DNA from: Dermatemys mawii
Taxonomy: Eukaryota; Chordata; Testudines; Dermatemydidae
Direction of reading: 5' to 3'
DNA: 64,000 nucleotides
NCBI GenBank assembly: GCA_007922305.1
Contig: ML677334.1
Coordinates: forward strand, 22,155,915 to 22,219,914
The notes under the pieces were generated by a model that ran no database searches, was not told where the DNA came from, and saw only the letters and a program-made list of their open reading frames with translations. A program made the translations under genes and the position numbers. Positions 12,194 to 22,914 of this stretch are shown here, piece after piece. Within the stretch, counting starts at the first letter, position 1. Each line of letters opens with the position of its first letter.

Positions 12194-12550
12194 GGTACCT
12201 ACCTGTGCTGCAGGGTTAGGTTGACATAAGCTGCCTTGCATCAACCTAACTGTGGAAATGTCTTCACTTAAATTTGGCTCCGTTGCTACTTCCAGAGAGG
12301 TCAATGTAATTAGGAGGATGCAGTGTCAGTGTAGACACCTCATTGCTTACGTTGACTGTTATTGGCTTTCAGGAGCCATTCCACAATGCTCCACACTGAC
12401 AGTACAATTGATACAAGTGCTCCTGGTGAGGATGTGAATTGCTGACAAAAGAAGCCAAGTGTGTGCGCACACACAAAGCGATTTAATAACTGCAGTGGCT
12501 GTATGCCGACTTAAGTTGAATCAGCATAATTTTGTAGTGCATACATGACC
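12194..12550. mobile_element. Harbinger-like MITE inside antisense CR1
   Basis: CR1 sequence resumes cleanly across it. The ends ggtacctacctgtgctgca and tgtagtgcatacatgacc are degenerate inverted repeats, bounded by TAG and TAA. The internal gggttaggttgacataag motif is typical of a larger turtle MITE family by recollection. Confidence 0.6.
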
Positions 12551-13722
12551 TAAGACTGATCAAATTGCCTTGCAGCCTTCTCTTTTTTAAGCTGAATAGA
12601 TCAAGCTCCTTGAGTTTTTCACTATAAAGCGTGTTTTCTAATCCTTTAAAATCATTCTGATGGCTCATCTCTTAAGTCTGTCCAATTTATCAACATCCTC
12701 CTTGAATTATGAACACCAGAACTGTTCTACAGTGTTCTTGTAGAAGATGCACCAGTTCCAAATACAGAGGTAATATAAACTCCCTACTCCTACTTGATAT
12801 TCTCCTGTTTATAAATCCAAGGATCACACTTGCTCTTTTGACAGCTGCAGCACACTGAGAACTCAGGTTCTATTGATATTCCGCCATGTTCCCAAGTCTT
12901 TTTTTGAGTTGCTGATTGCCAAGATAGAGGCCCCTATCTTGGAAATGTGGCCTACATTCTTTATTCCTAGATGTATAATTTTCCATTTGGCCATATTAAC
13001 ACACGCATTGTTTGCTTGTGCGTGGTTTGTCAAATGATCCAGATCACTCTGTATCACTTAGCTGTCCTCTTTATTTTTTTAATCCCTTCCACATTCTTTG
13101 TGTTATGTGCAGACTTTATCACTGATAATTTTATGTTTTCTTCCAGGTCCTTAATAAAAATGTTAAATAGCATAGAGTCAAGGACTAATCCCTTCAGAAC
13201 CTCATTAGAAACAAACTTTTTTGACGGTGATTCCCCATTTACAATTGCATTTTGAGACCTATCCATTTTAATCCATTTAATTTATGCTGTGTTAATTATA
13301 TATTGTAGTTTTTTATCCAAAATGTCATGAGGAATCCAATCAAATGCCTGACTGAAGTCTAGGTATATCACATGAACTTTATTATCTTTATCAACCAAAT
13401 AGGTAATCCCATTTGAGAGGAAAAAAAGTTTGACTGGATCTATTTTCCATAAACTCAAGTTGATTGGCATTAATTATATTATCCTCCATTAATTCTTTAT
13501 TAATCAAGTCTTGTATCCGTTGTTCCATTATCTTGTCTGGGATTGATGTCATGCTGACATGCCTATAATTACTCAGGTGATCCTGTTTACCTTTATAAAT
13601 ATTGGCAGAATGTTAGCTTTCTTCCAGTCTTTTGGAATGTCCTCATTTTTCCAAGAGTTATTAGAAATCAGCATTAATGGTTTAGTGAGTTTCTTGGCCA
13701 GTTGTTTTAAAACTCCTGGTTG

Positions 13723-13853
13723 CAATAGTAACTCAGGAGAATGTTAAATAGCAGTTAATAAAGTGAGATTTTTTTAATCAACAGGTCCAACCTGTTGATT
13801 AAAAAAATCTCACTTTATTAACTGCTATTTAACATTCTCCTGAGTTACTATTG
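13723..13853. repeat. Perfect palindrome, 64-bp arms, 3-nt spacer
   Basis: Arm 13723-13786 is the exact reverse complement of arm 13790-13853; the spacer is cca at 13787-13789. The right arm is collinear with the surrounding antisense CR1, while the left arm is an inverted copy inserted where other CR1 sequence should be. The arms show no mismatch although the host CR1 is clearly decayed. Confidence 0.95.
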
Positions 13854-14659
13854 GAATGGAAAGTGTTTCATCATTTTCATATGATATGATGACATCATTT
13901 CTCCTCCCCAACATAGAACAAAAATATTTATTAAACACATCTGCTTTTTCTGCAATATTATTGACAGATGTCTTGTTTTCATCTAGTAATGGACCAATAC
14001 TATTGCTAGGATTCTTTTTTTGTTCCTGATTAATATACTTAAAACTTATTCATATTCTTATTATATTCTTTGTGTCCTTTTGCTCTTTGTGTTCTTTTGC
14101 ATTCCTTATCAATTTTCTACAATTACTATCAATTTCTCCTTTCTTCCATTTTTTGTATAGTGGGTTTTGATTTTGGGTGGGATTTTTTAAAATCTCCTTT
14201 AATCTCCTTTATTCACTTCTCCTCTAAGCCAGTTATTTTTTTTTTTTTTAACCTGTGAAATCTTTGTTCTCAATCGTTGGACTGTGGTTTTCTGGGCATC
14301 TGATAATACTTCTTTTTTTAAAAGATCATCCCAATTATCCTTTGTATTTTTCTGTTTAAATTATTTCTCCCAACTGATATGACTCATAATTGTTTTGGCT
14401 TTGTAAAATTGGCTCTTTTAAAGCATCAAGCCCATATATTACTGGTCCAGACTTTATTCTGTTTGAACATACAAATGTGGTCAAGTCATGATCATTTGTA
14501 CCTAAACTATCACTAATATTTAGTTCTGTAATCATTTCCTCTATTCATCAAGATACGGTCTAATGTAGAATTCCCTTGTGTTGGAAAATGCCATGTAGAA
14601 GGTTGTCTGTGCAACCTTAATTCTGCCTTCTTGTATACCTATCTTGTGCACTCAATGAG

Positions 14660-15090
14660 GTCGGAGTCCAGGGGGCGTAAGGGGGGGAAATAGTATATTA
14701 TCATTAGGGCCCGTAGCAGGGCAGCGATTCACCCCTGCAGTGCCTCTCGCTGGTTGTCCAGGGAATCAGCTCTTCCAGTATTGAGTGCCCTCTGCAGGCT
14801 GATGTTCCGCTTGCTACTGGCCCCGTGTCACTCCCTGGACCCTGGTGCCCTCTTCCCTAGGGTGCTGTGCCCCTGCAGTACCCTCACAGTCTCAGGGTCT
14901 CCCCTCCCCGGGGAATCCCCACTCGGCCTCAGTATAGGCAACTGTCAGTCATCTACCTCCATTCACTAGGCCAACCTTACTTCTGCACTGCTGCTGGCAA
15001 GACATTGCCTTCAGAGCTGGGTGTCGGGCAGCAGCTGCCATTCTCTGGCCGCCCGGTCCTCATGGCAGCTCAGAAGTAAGGGTGGCAATA
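14660..15090. mobile_element. Possible LTR fragment, GC-rich
   Basis: A sharp rise in GC content, with blocks such as tgagtgccctctgcaggctg and ggtgctgtgcccctgcagta that I associate with a turtle LTR family. No termini, primer-binding site or internal coding region were seen. The short open frames here are non-specific. Confidence 0.35.
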
Positions 15091-15580
15091 TTGGGACCCC
15101 TCTCCCACAACCCTCTTTTGGATCTGTATAGTATAAATGTACACAAAAGGCCAGATTTCACAAGAGAGACCAGATTTTATGGTCCATGGCATGCTTTTCA
15201 TATCTGCGAATTTGGTAGGATCCTAATTATCATATAAGTAAAGACTATATCATAATGCATTGCACAAGGGGATTAGAGAAAGCCAAGCCCAGTCAGGCTC
15301 TTTGTGCTCTGATTCTCATGAATTGGAGGGGCACTCCACAGTGTGGTGCTCCAGAGGGGAGAATGTGTTGCTGAGGCCATTAGTTGAGTGTGGGCTGGGG
15401 AGTTTGGCTTAAGTCTGCTGTCCACTCCATTCTCCCCAGCCACTGCAGATGCTCTGACAACTCCCAGGCATTCCCAGTATAATGTGTGGTGCTGCTGCTG
15501 CTGCTTTTTGCATCATAGTAATATGGGCCTGGTTTTTCAGAGTGTTCACACCCAGCTGTCATTTTGACATACCATCAGAA
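15091..15580. other. No recognised feature; short CTG run
   Basis: Single-copy-looking DNA containing a small gctgctgctgctgct tract near 15490-15505. No coding or repeat assignment. Confidence 0.4.
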
Positions 15581-16454
15581 TGTAGAACCATAGGGTTAGA
15601 AGGGACTGCAAGGGTCATCTAATTTAACCCCTGCCACGATGCAGGATTTGTTGTACCTAAACCATCCAAATAGCCTATCTAGCCTCTTTTGAAACCTATA
15701 GGGAAGGAATATCCACGACTTCCCTAGGCAGTTTGTTCCATTGTCGTATTGTTCTTACAGCTAAGAAGTTTTTCCTGAGATTTACTCTGAATCTGATATG
15801 CTCCCATTGCCTTGTGTCCTGTCTTCTGTGGCAAGAGAACATTTTTTCTCCATCTTTTTAATGGCAGCCTTTCAAGTATTTAGAGTATCAGGTCTTCCTT
15901 TTACTCCCCTCTTTCTCTGGTCCTTCTCAGCAGTGCAGGTGCCAAGCCTATCATTTCCTATTCTTTATTTGTGCATTTTGTTTTCTCTTCCCTACGTGTA
16001 ACATCTTACATTTGTTTATGTTGAATTTAATTTTGTTGTCTATAGCCCAGTTATCCAATTTATCAAGCACCCTTTGAATTTTAGCTCCATCCTTCAAAGT
16101 GTTTGCAACTCCCCTTAGCTTTGTGTCATCAGCAAATCTGATTATTATGTTTTCTATTTCTACATCCAGGTGATTAATAAAGATGTTATTTAACACCGCA
16201 CCCAGAACAGATCCCTGTGGAATCCCTCTTGTGACATCATTCCATTAATAGTTACTCTTAATTTACAGTTGTTTAACCACTTACGTATTCATTTAATGGT
16301 AGTATTACCGAGCCCACATTTCTCCATCTTACTTATGAGAAGGTCATGTGGGACTGTGTGAAAAGTCTTGCTAAAGTCTGGATATATTATGTCCACCAAA
16401 CCAGTTACTTTGTAAAAGAAGGAAATCAAGCTAGTTTGGCGTGCTCTGTTCTTA

Positions 16455-16871
16455 CATCAGCAATACCAGGAGGGATGAGCTGGAGTGCTGATGAGAAGCC
16501 CAGTCAGGAAAATAACTGAAGTACTTTCCTCATGGGCTGTATTTTCTAAATGACAACCAACCTAATTCTCAATTACTGAGGGACAATCTCCACTCATTGA
16601 TATATTTTGCTTTCCACAGCCAAATCTCTGAACAACTTTTCATGAGTGATGTACCCAAGTATTTAGATTCTAATATCTAAACTGTATTGTTAAATATATT
16701 CACCTAAATTTGGGTTATTGCTGATTATGTACTGTATGTGTCATATGACTTTTAAAAACAAACTTTGCATGTGTGGATAATCTAAGCAGTATACCCAGAT
16801 GTACAGATGCTCTTTTCTCAACCTATGTATTATACATTTTTTTTAACATTCGCTTTAATAAAAGTTTTATA
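16455..16871. other. Unidentified insert within CR1
   Basis: CR1 sequence breaks at gtgctctgttctta and resumes at tccgtgctggct. The intervening ~415 bp is AT-rich with ctttaataaaag near its right end. No inverted repeats or clear target duplication were found, so the element type is unknown. Confidence 0.5.
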
Positions 16872-17037
16872 TCCGTGCTGGCTGATAGTGATCACCCCTT
16901 CATCTTCCAAGTATTTGCAAATTAAGTATTTTATACATTGCTCTAGTAGCTTTCCAGGTATCAAAGTCAGACTGACTAGTCTATAGTTCCCTGGCTCCTC
17001 CTTTCCCTCCCTTTAAAAGATAGGTGTTATGTTAGCC

Positions 17038-17380
17038 CAGCGGTTCTCAAACTGGGGATTGTGACCCCCCGGGGGGTTGCGGGCTGATTCCTGGGGGGTC
17101 GCTAGCTTCCTGTGCCGCCGAAGAGAACGCTTCCGCTTTCGGTGGCATTTTGGCAGAAATCCTGTGCGCTTCACAGTGTCCTCCAAAAAGCCGCCAAAGT
17201 GAGTGTTTCTGGTTTCGGCAGCTTTTCGGCGGACACTCTGAAGCACGCAGCATGTCCGCCGAAATGCCCCTGAAGGCAGAAGCGTTCTATTCGGCAGCAT
17301 TTCGGCGGATGCACATGAGTTGTGGCGGCCCACGGGGAAGAGAAAAAGGGCCGCCACAACAAAAAGTTTGAGAACCGCCA
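17038..17380. mobile_element. hAT MITE with perfect target duplication
   Basis: Ends cagcggttctcaaac and gtttgagaaccgcca are inverted repeats. TGTTAGCC occurs on both sides (17030-17037 and 17381-17388). Length is 343 bp. The interior is built of short self-complementary cgccgaa/ttcggcgg pieces, which explains the overlapping open frames on both strands; none is a real gene. Confidence 0.9.
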
Positions 17381-17522
17381 TGTTAGCCCTTCTCCAGTCT
17401 TCCAGGATATTTCCTGTCATCCATGAGTTTGCAAATCATTGAATCCTAGAACTGGAAGGGACCTTGAGTGGTCATCTAGTCCAGCTCCCTGCACCCATGG
17501 CAGGACTAAGTATTATCTAGAC

Positions 17523-17731
17523 CAGGCCTGCACAACATGCGGCCCAGGGGCAACATGCAGCCCGCAGAGGCTCACTGTGCGGCCCGCGGGGGGTGAGTAG
17601 GGGCGGGGCAAGCCAAATGGTGGGGTGGGGGGAAGTGGATGGGGGCAGGAAGAAGGTGGGGTTTTTCAGCCCCGCAGCTGGGTATTTTGCAGTAATATGG
17701 CCCTCACTGCTTTCTGAGTTGTGCAGGCCTG
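17523..17731. mobile_element. hAT MITE with 14-bp perfect terminal inverted repeats
   Basis: Starts caggcctgcacaac and ends gttgtgcaggcctg, exact inverted repeats. Target duplication ATCTAGAC (17515-17522) and ATCTAGGC (17732-17739). Length is 209 bp and GC-rich; it contains a gcggcccgcggg-type core. Confidence 0.9.
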
Positions 17732-18660
17732 ATCTAGGCCATTCCTGTCAGGTATTTGACTAACCTGCTCTTAAAAATCTCCAATGATGGAGATTCTACA
17801 CCCTCCCTAGGTGCCTAACCACTCTGATAGGAAGTTTTTCCTATTATCCAACCTAAACCGCTCTTGCTGCAATTTAAGCCCATTCCTTGATCTATCCTCA
17901 GAAGTTAAAGAGAAATTTTGTTCTCCTTCCTCCGTAATAGCCTATTATGTACTTGAAAATTGCTATCATGTCTCCTCTCAGTCTTCTCTTCTCCAGACTA
18001 AACAAACACATTTTTTTTCAAACTTTCCTCAGAGGTCATGTTTTCTAGACCTTTAATCATTTTTGTTGTTCTCCTCTGGAGTTCCTTGAATTTGCCCACA
18101 TCTTTCCTGACATGTGGCACTCAGACCTTGAGAACTAATCAGCATGGAGTAGAGAGGAAGAGTTACTCTCGCATCTTGCTTACAACACTTCTGCTAGTAC
18201 AGCCCAGAATGATGATTGCTTTTTTTGCAACAGTGTTACACTGTTGACTCATATTTAGCTATAACCACCAGATCCTTTTCTTCAATATTCCTCCCGAGAC
18301 AGTCATTTCCCATTTTGCATGTGTGCAACTGATTGTTCCTTTCTAAGTGGAGTACTTTGTCCTTATTGAATTTCATCTGATTTACTTCAGACCATTTCTC
18401 CAGTTTGTTGAGATCATTTTGAAATTTAATCCTATTCTCCAAAGCACTTCCAACCCTTCATTGTTGGTATAGTCCCCAAACTTTATAAATCATTGGTGAA
18501 GATGTTGAACAGAACTGGACCCAGAATTGATCCCTGTGGGACCCCTTCAATATGCCCTTCCAGCTTGACTGTGAATCACTGATGATTACTTTTTAGGAAT
18601 GGTTTTCCAACCAGTTATGTACCCATCTTATAGTAGCTCCATCTAAATTGAATCAGAAAG

Positions 18661-18855
18661 TTATCCCCTACACATGCTAAGAACTTGCAGGACATATGTC
18701 CTGCATATATTAGTCTTCCAGCACATATGAGGGAAGTTAAAATCTCTTATTGGTACTAGCTCATGTGTGGTAGCTAATCTTGTTACCTGTTTGAAGAATT
18801 CCTTATCTACTTTCTCTTCTTGATTTGATGGTGGTCTGTAATAGATTCCTATCAT
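18661..18855 (-). pseudogene. CR1 endonuclease fragment
   Basis: The minus strand encodes a short open stretch with 'GIYYRPPSNQEEKVD', 'FFKQV' and 'IRDFNFPHMCWK'. In CR1 the APE-type endonuclease has the order YYRPP, then a GDFN metal-binding motif, then W. Here GDFN has become RDFN, so the motif glycine is changed. It is about 65 codons of an endonuclease domain that is normally over 200 codons. Non-functional relic; the APE class of the domain is from family knowledge. Confidence 0.75.
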
Positions 18856-18885
18856 AACATCACTACTGTTCTTTTTCCTTTTGAT

Positions 18886-19167
18886 CAGGGGTTGGCAACC
18901 TTTCAGAAGTAGTGTGCCGAGTCTTCATTTATTCACTCAAATTTAAGATTTTGGGTGACAGTAATACATTTTAGAAGGTCTTTCTATAAGTCTATAATAT
19001 ATAACTAAACTCTTGTTGTATATAAAGTAAATAAGGTTTTTAAAAATGTTTAAGAAGCTTCATTTAAAATTAAATTAAAATGCAGAGCCCCCGGATCGGT
19101 GGCCAGGACCCGGGCAGTGTGAGTGCCACTGAAAATCAGCTAGCGTGCCGCAGGTTGCCTATCCCTG
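18886..19167. mobile_element. hAT MITE with perfect target duplication
   Basis: Ends caggggttggcaacc and ggttgcctatccctg. CTTTTGAT is duplicated exactly at 18878-18885 and 19168-19175. Length is 282 bp. It is the same family as 43863-44172, in the opposite orientation. Confidence 0.9.
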
Positions 19168-19560
19168 CTTTTGATCCTCACCCAGATATTCTCACTAGGT
19201 CTGGTGCTCACTTCTTCTTGAACCTAAAAGCAAATTTATACATTCTTGACATACAGCGCAATGCCTCCTTTTTTCCCCCATACCTAGCTTCCTCCAGAAG
19301 GATATGTCCCTCCGTGCAGGTACTCCAGTAATGAGTGGTGTCCCACCAAGTCTTTGCAATGACAATTAAGTCATAACTTTCCCGAGTAATGCAAGTAAGA
19401 GTAGGGAAATGTTGACTCTTAAGTTTACAATTCAGCCAAACCTGAATAGAATTACATGAGACAAGTGAAAGGCCCCAGGCCTTTCTACCTGCTGAATTTC
19501 AAAGGCCTGCTGCTTACCTTTTCTGTGCCCTTCTTGATTGGTCGGTTGGCTAGCAGAGGT
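19168..19560 (-). mobile_element. Probable 5' continuation of the antisense CR1
   Basis: The sequence resumes after the hAT target site and contains gtcccaccaagtctttgcaa and caattaagtcataactttcc, which I associate with antisense CR1 upstream of the endonuclease. No frame is intact. Confidence 0.4.
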
Positions 19561-20383
19561 GGTGATGGAAAGGGGGAGTTACTTGCCACGGTAACTATGG
19601 TTCTTCTTTAAGTGAGTGTCCACATAGATCCCACGTTTGGTGCACTGGTGACACATGCATGAGATCAGAGTCTTTTTGCCAGCAGTGTCTGTTGGGACTG
19701 TACTCGCACGAGCTCATGCCCCCTCTATGAGACGAATGGACCCACTGATTCTTCAATTCCTTCTTACCACCCAGTCCCTATGGCAGTCAGATGGAATCCC
19801 CGCAGTGTCTGCTTGGTTCTCTGTGCGCTGTGCTTATTAACTGTTGAAGTATTCTTGTTGTCCATTGGCAACACACACAGTTTTTAGTCAGGTTCTGTTT
19901 TTTAGGCTAGAAACTCTCTTCTTTCCACTCTTTTTGTACAGAGTTCTGGTAAAATAGCAGAAGCAAAATCTCTGGGGGATTTAAAGCCTGCCCCTCATTT
20001 GAAGCTTCAATGCTACTTAATGATGGGCAATGTAGGAGCTTATTTTGTTTAGGAGAGGGACAGATTCCTGAGTGACATACTGCATGTTGTTCCTTCCGTA
20101 AGCAGACTCAGAAAGTGAGAAGAGCCAACCTAAAATTGTTCACCTTGAAGCATTCTATGCAAAATTCCTCAAACACTGAAAGGAACTATACAGTTAGACC
20201 TCAGTTCTTTGGTCAGTCCCTCTTGAGCACCATGAGCTAGGAGTTCATCAGACTATAGATTGTTAATCCACTAACGACCTCTCCTCTCCTCACTCTCTCC
20301 TCAGGTGCTTCCTCCTTTTCCCTTCAGTTCCTTCATATGGCTGGAGGAGTGTTAAAGGGTCCTTTCACCTTGAATGGTCCTTT

Positions 20384-20575
20384 GAAATATGTGTTGTTTA
20401 CTTATGCAAAACAATCCGTTCCATCTTGTATTTAGCTGTGACTCTGAGTAAGTTTTTCCCAGACTTGAAGAACAGTTCTGTGTACGTGCAAACACTTGTC
20501 TGTCTCATCAGCAGACATTGGTCCAATAAAAGATATTAGCTCATCCACTTGGCTCAACAGATATGGGGCACCCGC
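20384..20575 (+). mobile_element. PLE fragment with decayed hammerhead-type core
   Basis: Plus-strand order is: ttgtttacttatgcaaaaca upstream part; actctgagtaagtttttccc; degenerate core near 20464-20496 (cttgaagaacagttctg); then ttggtccaataaaagatatt tail. This is the same tail as in 8296 and 28383. The CTGANGA box reads cttgaaga and the GAAA box reads caaa, so it should be inactive. Confidence 0.65.
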
Positions 20576-21412
20576 CAGCCTGAGAAGAGTGCCTCTGATG
20601 CCCCAGGACTGACTGTTACAAGAGCGGTGATGGTACCAACTAAACCTGTGGAACACATCTCTCTCAGCACCTGGCACCTTGGTACCCTGTGCTTCTGTAC
20701 AGACAGTGTCAGACCCAGCAAAGTAGAGGGTGGTTTTAACTAAGCTCCTGGCTACAGCATTGTTGGTACAGCAGATGAAGAAGGTATCTGTACCGACTTC
20801 ACTACCAGTGTACTTCTGGTAGGATGGCCTCTCCTGTGGAAGATGTGTACTTATTTTCTTCACTTCTCTCCTTCTACACACCCTTCTTGGATAGCACAGA
20901 AGGAGTCAGAAAGAGACCCTGGGGAGAGATCTGCAAGAGACAAAAGGAAATGACTTAGAGATCATGGCGGGTGCCAGGAAAGTTATCCCCTATATGTTCC
21001 CCCACCTCAGTACCCATACTAATATCAATATTGGTCGTTATGGACATACTGGGGGTGCCACTGAATTCATATATGCCTTCCTCTTCTGCCCACTCTAAGG
21101 TTAGGTCCCTCTTCCCAAAGAGACAATATAAACCAACACAACCAGGTCAGCTAGTGCTGCCTCAGATCCTGGAAGGGCAGAAGGAGTTAAGTGATGAGAA
21201 AAAAAGTCTTGTTCCCACTGCAATCTCCTCATCTTCTCCTGATGAGGAAGTGCATCCCTCAATACGTTTAAGGCATTCCACAAGAACATGGCAGAGATTC
21301 AAGATATACCTCTGGAAGTGGTTCAGAGGAAAACTCACAATCTCTGCCTGGTAGCATCATCATGCCTATTAATAAGGGCCTTTTGGAGCCTGCCAAAGAG
21401 CTGTGGCATGTC

Positions 21413-21461
21413 AGGGTCCATTACAGCCACATCCAAGCGAGATGACAGGATATATCAAGTC
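21413..21461 (+). repeat. 49-bp direct repeat, copy 1
   Basis: Begins agggtccattacagccacat. It matches 22861-22909 at 46 of 49 positions in the same orientation, 1,448 bp apart, with both copies in or at the edge of the DIRS-like element. Confidence 0.85.
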
Positions 21462-22339
21462 TCTCCCAAGGAAGTTGAGTACTTTTATTCCCACCCAGTA
21501 GCAGAGTCACTTCTGTTAGCTATGGTCCAAGAGAGGTTAAAGCAGCATACACCTCCCAATTCTATACCTTGGGAGAAAAATCACAAAGAAACTGGACTTT
21601 TTCAGGTGCAAAGTCTGTTCATCTGCCCATCTCCAGACATGTGTAGCTAATTACTCAGTTCTTCTGTGCAAATACATTTATTTGCATGTGACAAATTGTC
21701 TCTCTCAATTTGACTGGTTACCTCAACAACACCAAGAGAAGCCAAAGATTATCATGTCCAAATGACATCTGACAGCCTGCATGGTTTGGACATGTCTGAA
21801 ACAGTGGCTAATATTATGGGCACATCGGCACATTATGGCCCTAAGATCTACCTGGTTCCAGTGTTCAGAGGAGTCCAAACAACAAATGAAGACCTTCCCT
21901 TTTGAGGGCAATGAACATGTGATTCAAAGACAGATAAGGGATGTTAGGACTTGAGGGTGACTCTACACTCTTTGGCCCCCTGTGCTCCAGACACAAGAAG
22001 GAAATAAGTGAAATTGCGGATTACTTTCAACCAGCATTCCTCTACCTAGTACTATTAGCAGCCTCCAAAGGGCTTCTGAGCCCCTGAGACAGAAACAGAG
22101 ATACCAGTGATGATAACTCTTTGCCTCTTCTTCTTCTGTTGTGCAATCTGTGTCTTCCACCAGAGCCTGGAAGAACAGCTAGAGGATCTCTTCCCCCCAG
22201 CTCTTCCCTCCCACTTTGGGAAGCCTGGACTCAGACTTGGATTCAGTGGCTCTTGGAAAATGTAAACATGGGGGATCTTATCTAATTACAGTCCCTTCCT
22301 ACTCTTTACCCTGCCTTTCCCTGTCTCTTTTCAGGGATC

Positions 22340-22625
22340 TTTGTCATGAGATACTGTGAAGTGGACTCCCTCATACAACTTGGAGTAATGGAGAAGGTGC
22401 CCTTGCAGTTCAGGTCAAGAGGGATGTTTCTTCCTAAAGAAGAAAGGGGTTTTGGTCTCCCGTGTTGGACTTGACATCTCAAGAAGTTTATCTGTCATTT
22501 TAGTTTCAGAATGGTGGCGCGTGTGTCCATAATTCCTTTGTTAGATCCTCAAGACTGATTTGCAACTCTTGACCTCCATGCCTTCTTTCCACCCCCAGCA
22601 ATGACAAAGGGGGATTTTTATCACT
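22340..22625 (+). pseudogene. DIRS-like reverse transcriptase fragment
   Basis: One frame reads 'DSLIQLGVMEKVPLQF', later 'FRMVARVSIIPLLDPQD', stop, 'FATLDLHAFFPPP' and 'MTKGDFYHL'. The order (a 'LLELGVVEKVP'-type start, a 'SIIP' block, then a 'FATLDLQDAYFHI'-type first catalytic aspartate block) fits DIRS/Gypsy-type RT. Two internal stops and loss of the sequence between lysine-rich fingers and palm make it a pseudogene. The second catalytic box (YxDD) is not seen. DIRS versus Gypsy is inferred from recollection. Confidence 0.6.
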
Positions 22626-22860
22626 TGTCTACTCGCTCCCTAAAAGAAGAAAATAAGACTGAACTGTACTCGTGCTATGATATTTTCTCAGGCATATCAG
22701 AGATCCACATCTTTATAGGGTCCAATCTAAGCTCCACACTACTTCTCCCCTGTTTACTGGCCAGCAGATTCTTAGATGTCTGCAGTCAAAGGCTCAGCAG
22801 CCCATAAAAAGAAAGCCTTTAGATTCAGAGTTTGGCAACAAATAAAGATGGAGATATGTT

Positions 22861-22909
22861 AGGGTCCATTACAGCCACATCCAAGTGAGCTGACAGGATA
22901 TATAAAGTC
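22861..22909 (+). repeat. 49-bp direct repeat, copy 2
   Basis: Second copy of the repeat at 21413-21461 (three mismatches). It ends directly against the SINE/CR1 tail at 22915. Confidence 0.85.
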
Positions 22910-22914
22910 CCATG

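Larger units (their letters stand above)
11852..14595 (-). mobile_element. CR1 LINE, antisense, long copy
   Basis: The 3' end lies at the left (tataacacaggccaaag-type terminus near 11900). Reading leftward on the minus strand from about 14590 one passes the endonuclease/RT linker, the RT fingers, the palm ('YLDFSQAFD' encoded near 13345-13375 on the minus strand) and the 'VLDSMLFNIFIKDLEENI' motif near 13120-13180. Stops and frameshifts are frequent. The copy is interrupted by a MITE at 12194-12550 and altered by the palindrome at 13723-13853. It carries no intact gene. Confidence 0.8.
15582..17425 (-). mobile_element. CR1 LINE, antisense, with two insertions
   Basis: The 3' terminus is at the left (accatagggttagaagggac at 15585). 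The minus strand encodes a CR1 RT remnant near 15951-16196 whose readable parts include 'NNIFINHLDVEIE' and 'RFADDTKL', the latter covering the catalytic box, followed by the 'FNINKCKMLHVGK' segment. The copy is split by an unidentified insert (16455-16871) and by a hAT (17038-17380), and is truncated near 17425 where another antisense CR1 starts. Confidence 0.8.
17430..18885 (-). mobile_element. CR1 LINE, antisense, RT fingers deleted
   Basis: The 3' end is at the left (cattgaatcctagaactgga at 17439). Minus-strand remnants include 'KWSEVNQMKFNKDKVLHLE' (about 18330-18400). Near 18650 the sequence passes directly from RT palm to endonuclease, so roughly the endonuclease-RT linker and RT fingers are absent. 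Hosts hATs at 17523 and, at its right end, 18886. Endonuclease-side sequence may continue to about 19560. Confidence 0.8.
19570..22855 (+). mobile_element. DIRS-like retrotransposon, decayed
   Basis: Three blocks in order support this. A terminal-type block (19570-19960) contains aactatggttcttctttaag. A gag-like block (about 20560-21650) has repeated ggtacc-rich Ser/Asp-coding sequence, then a frame with 'LEVVQRKTHNLCLVAS' on the plus strand. An RT block (22340-22625) follows. DIRS elements use a tyrosine recombinase; I could not find that gene here, so the 3' half is probably lost. Frames are broken throughout. A PLE is inserted at 20384-20575. Confidence 0.55.

Noticed and set aside
17013..17420. 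135-codon minus-strand frame with Arg-rich repeats
   Set aside because: Covers the hAT MITE and its CR1 flanks; its repetition stems from self-complementary transposon pieces.
20432..20881. 149-codon minus-strand frame
   Set aside because: Antisense to a PLE insertion joined to DIRS-like gag-region sequence; no domain recognised.
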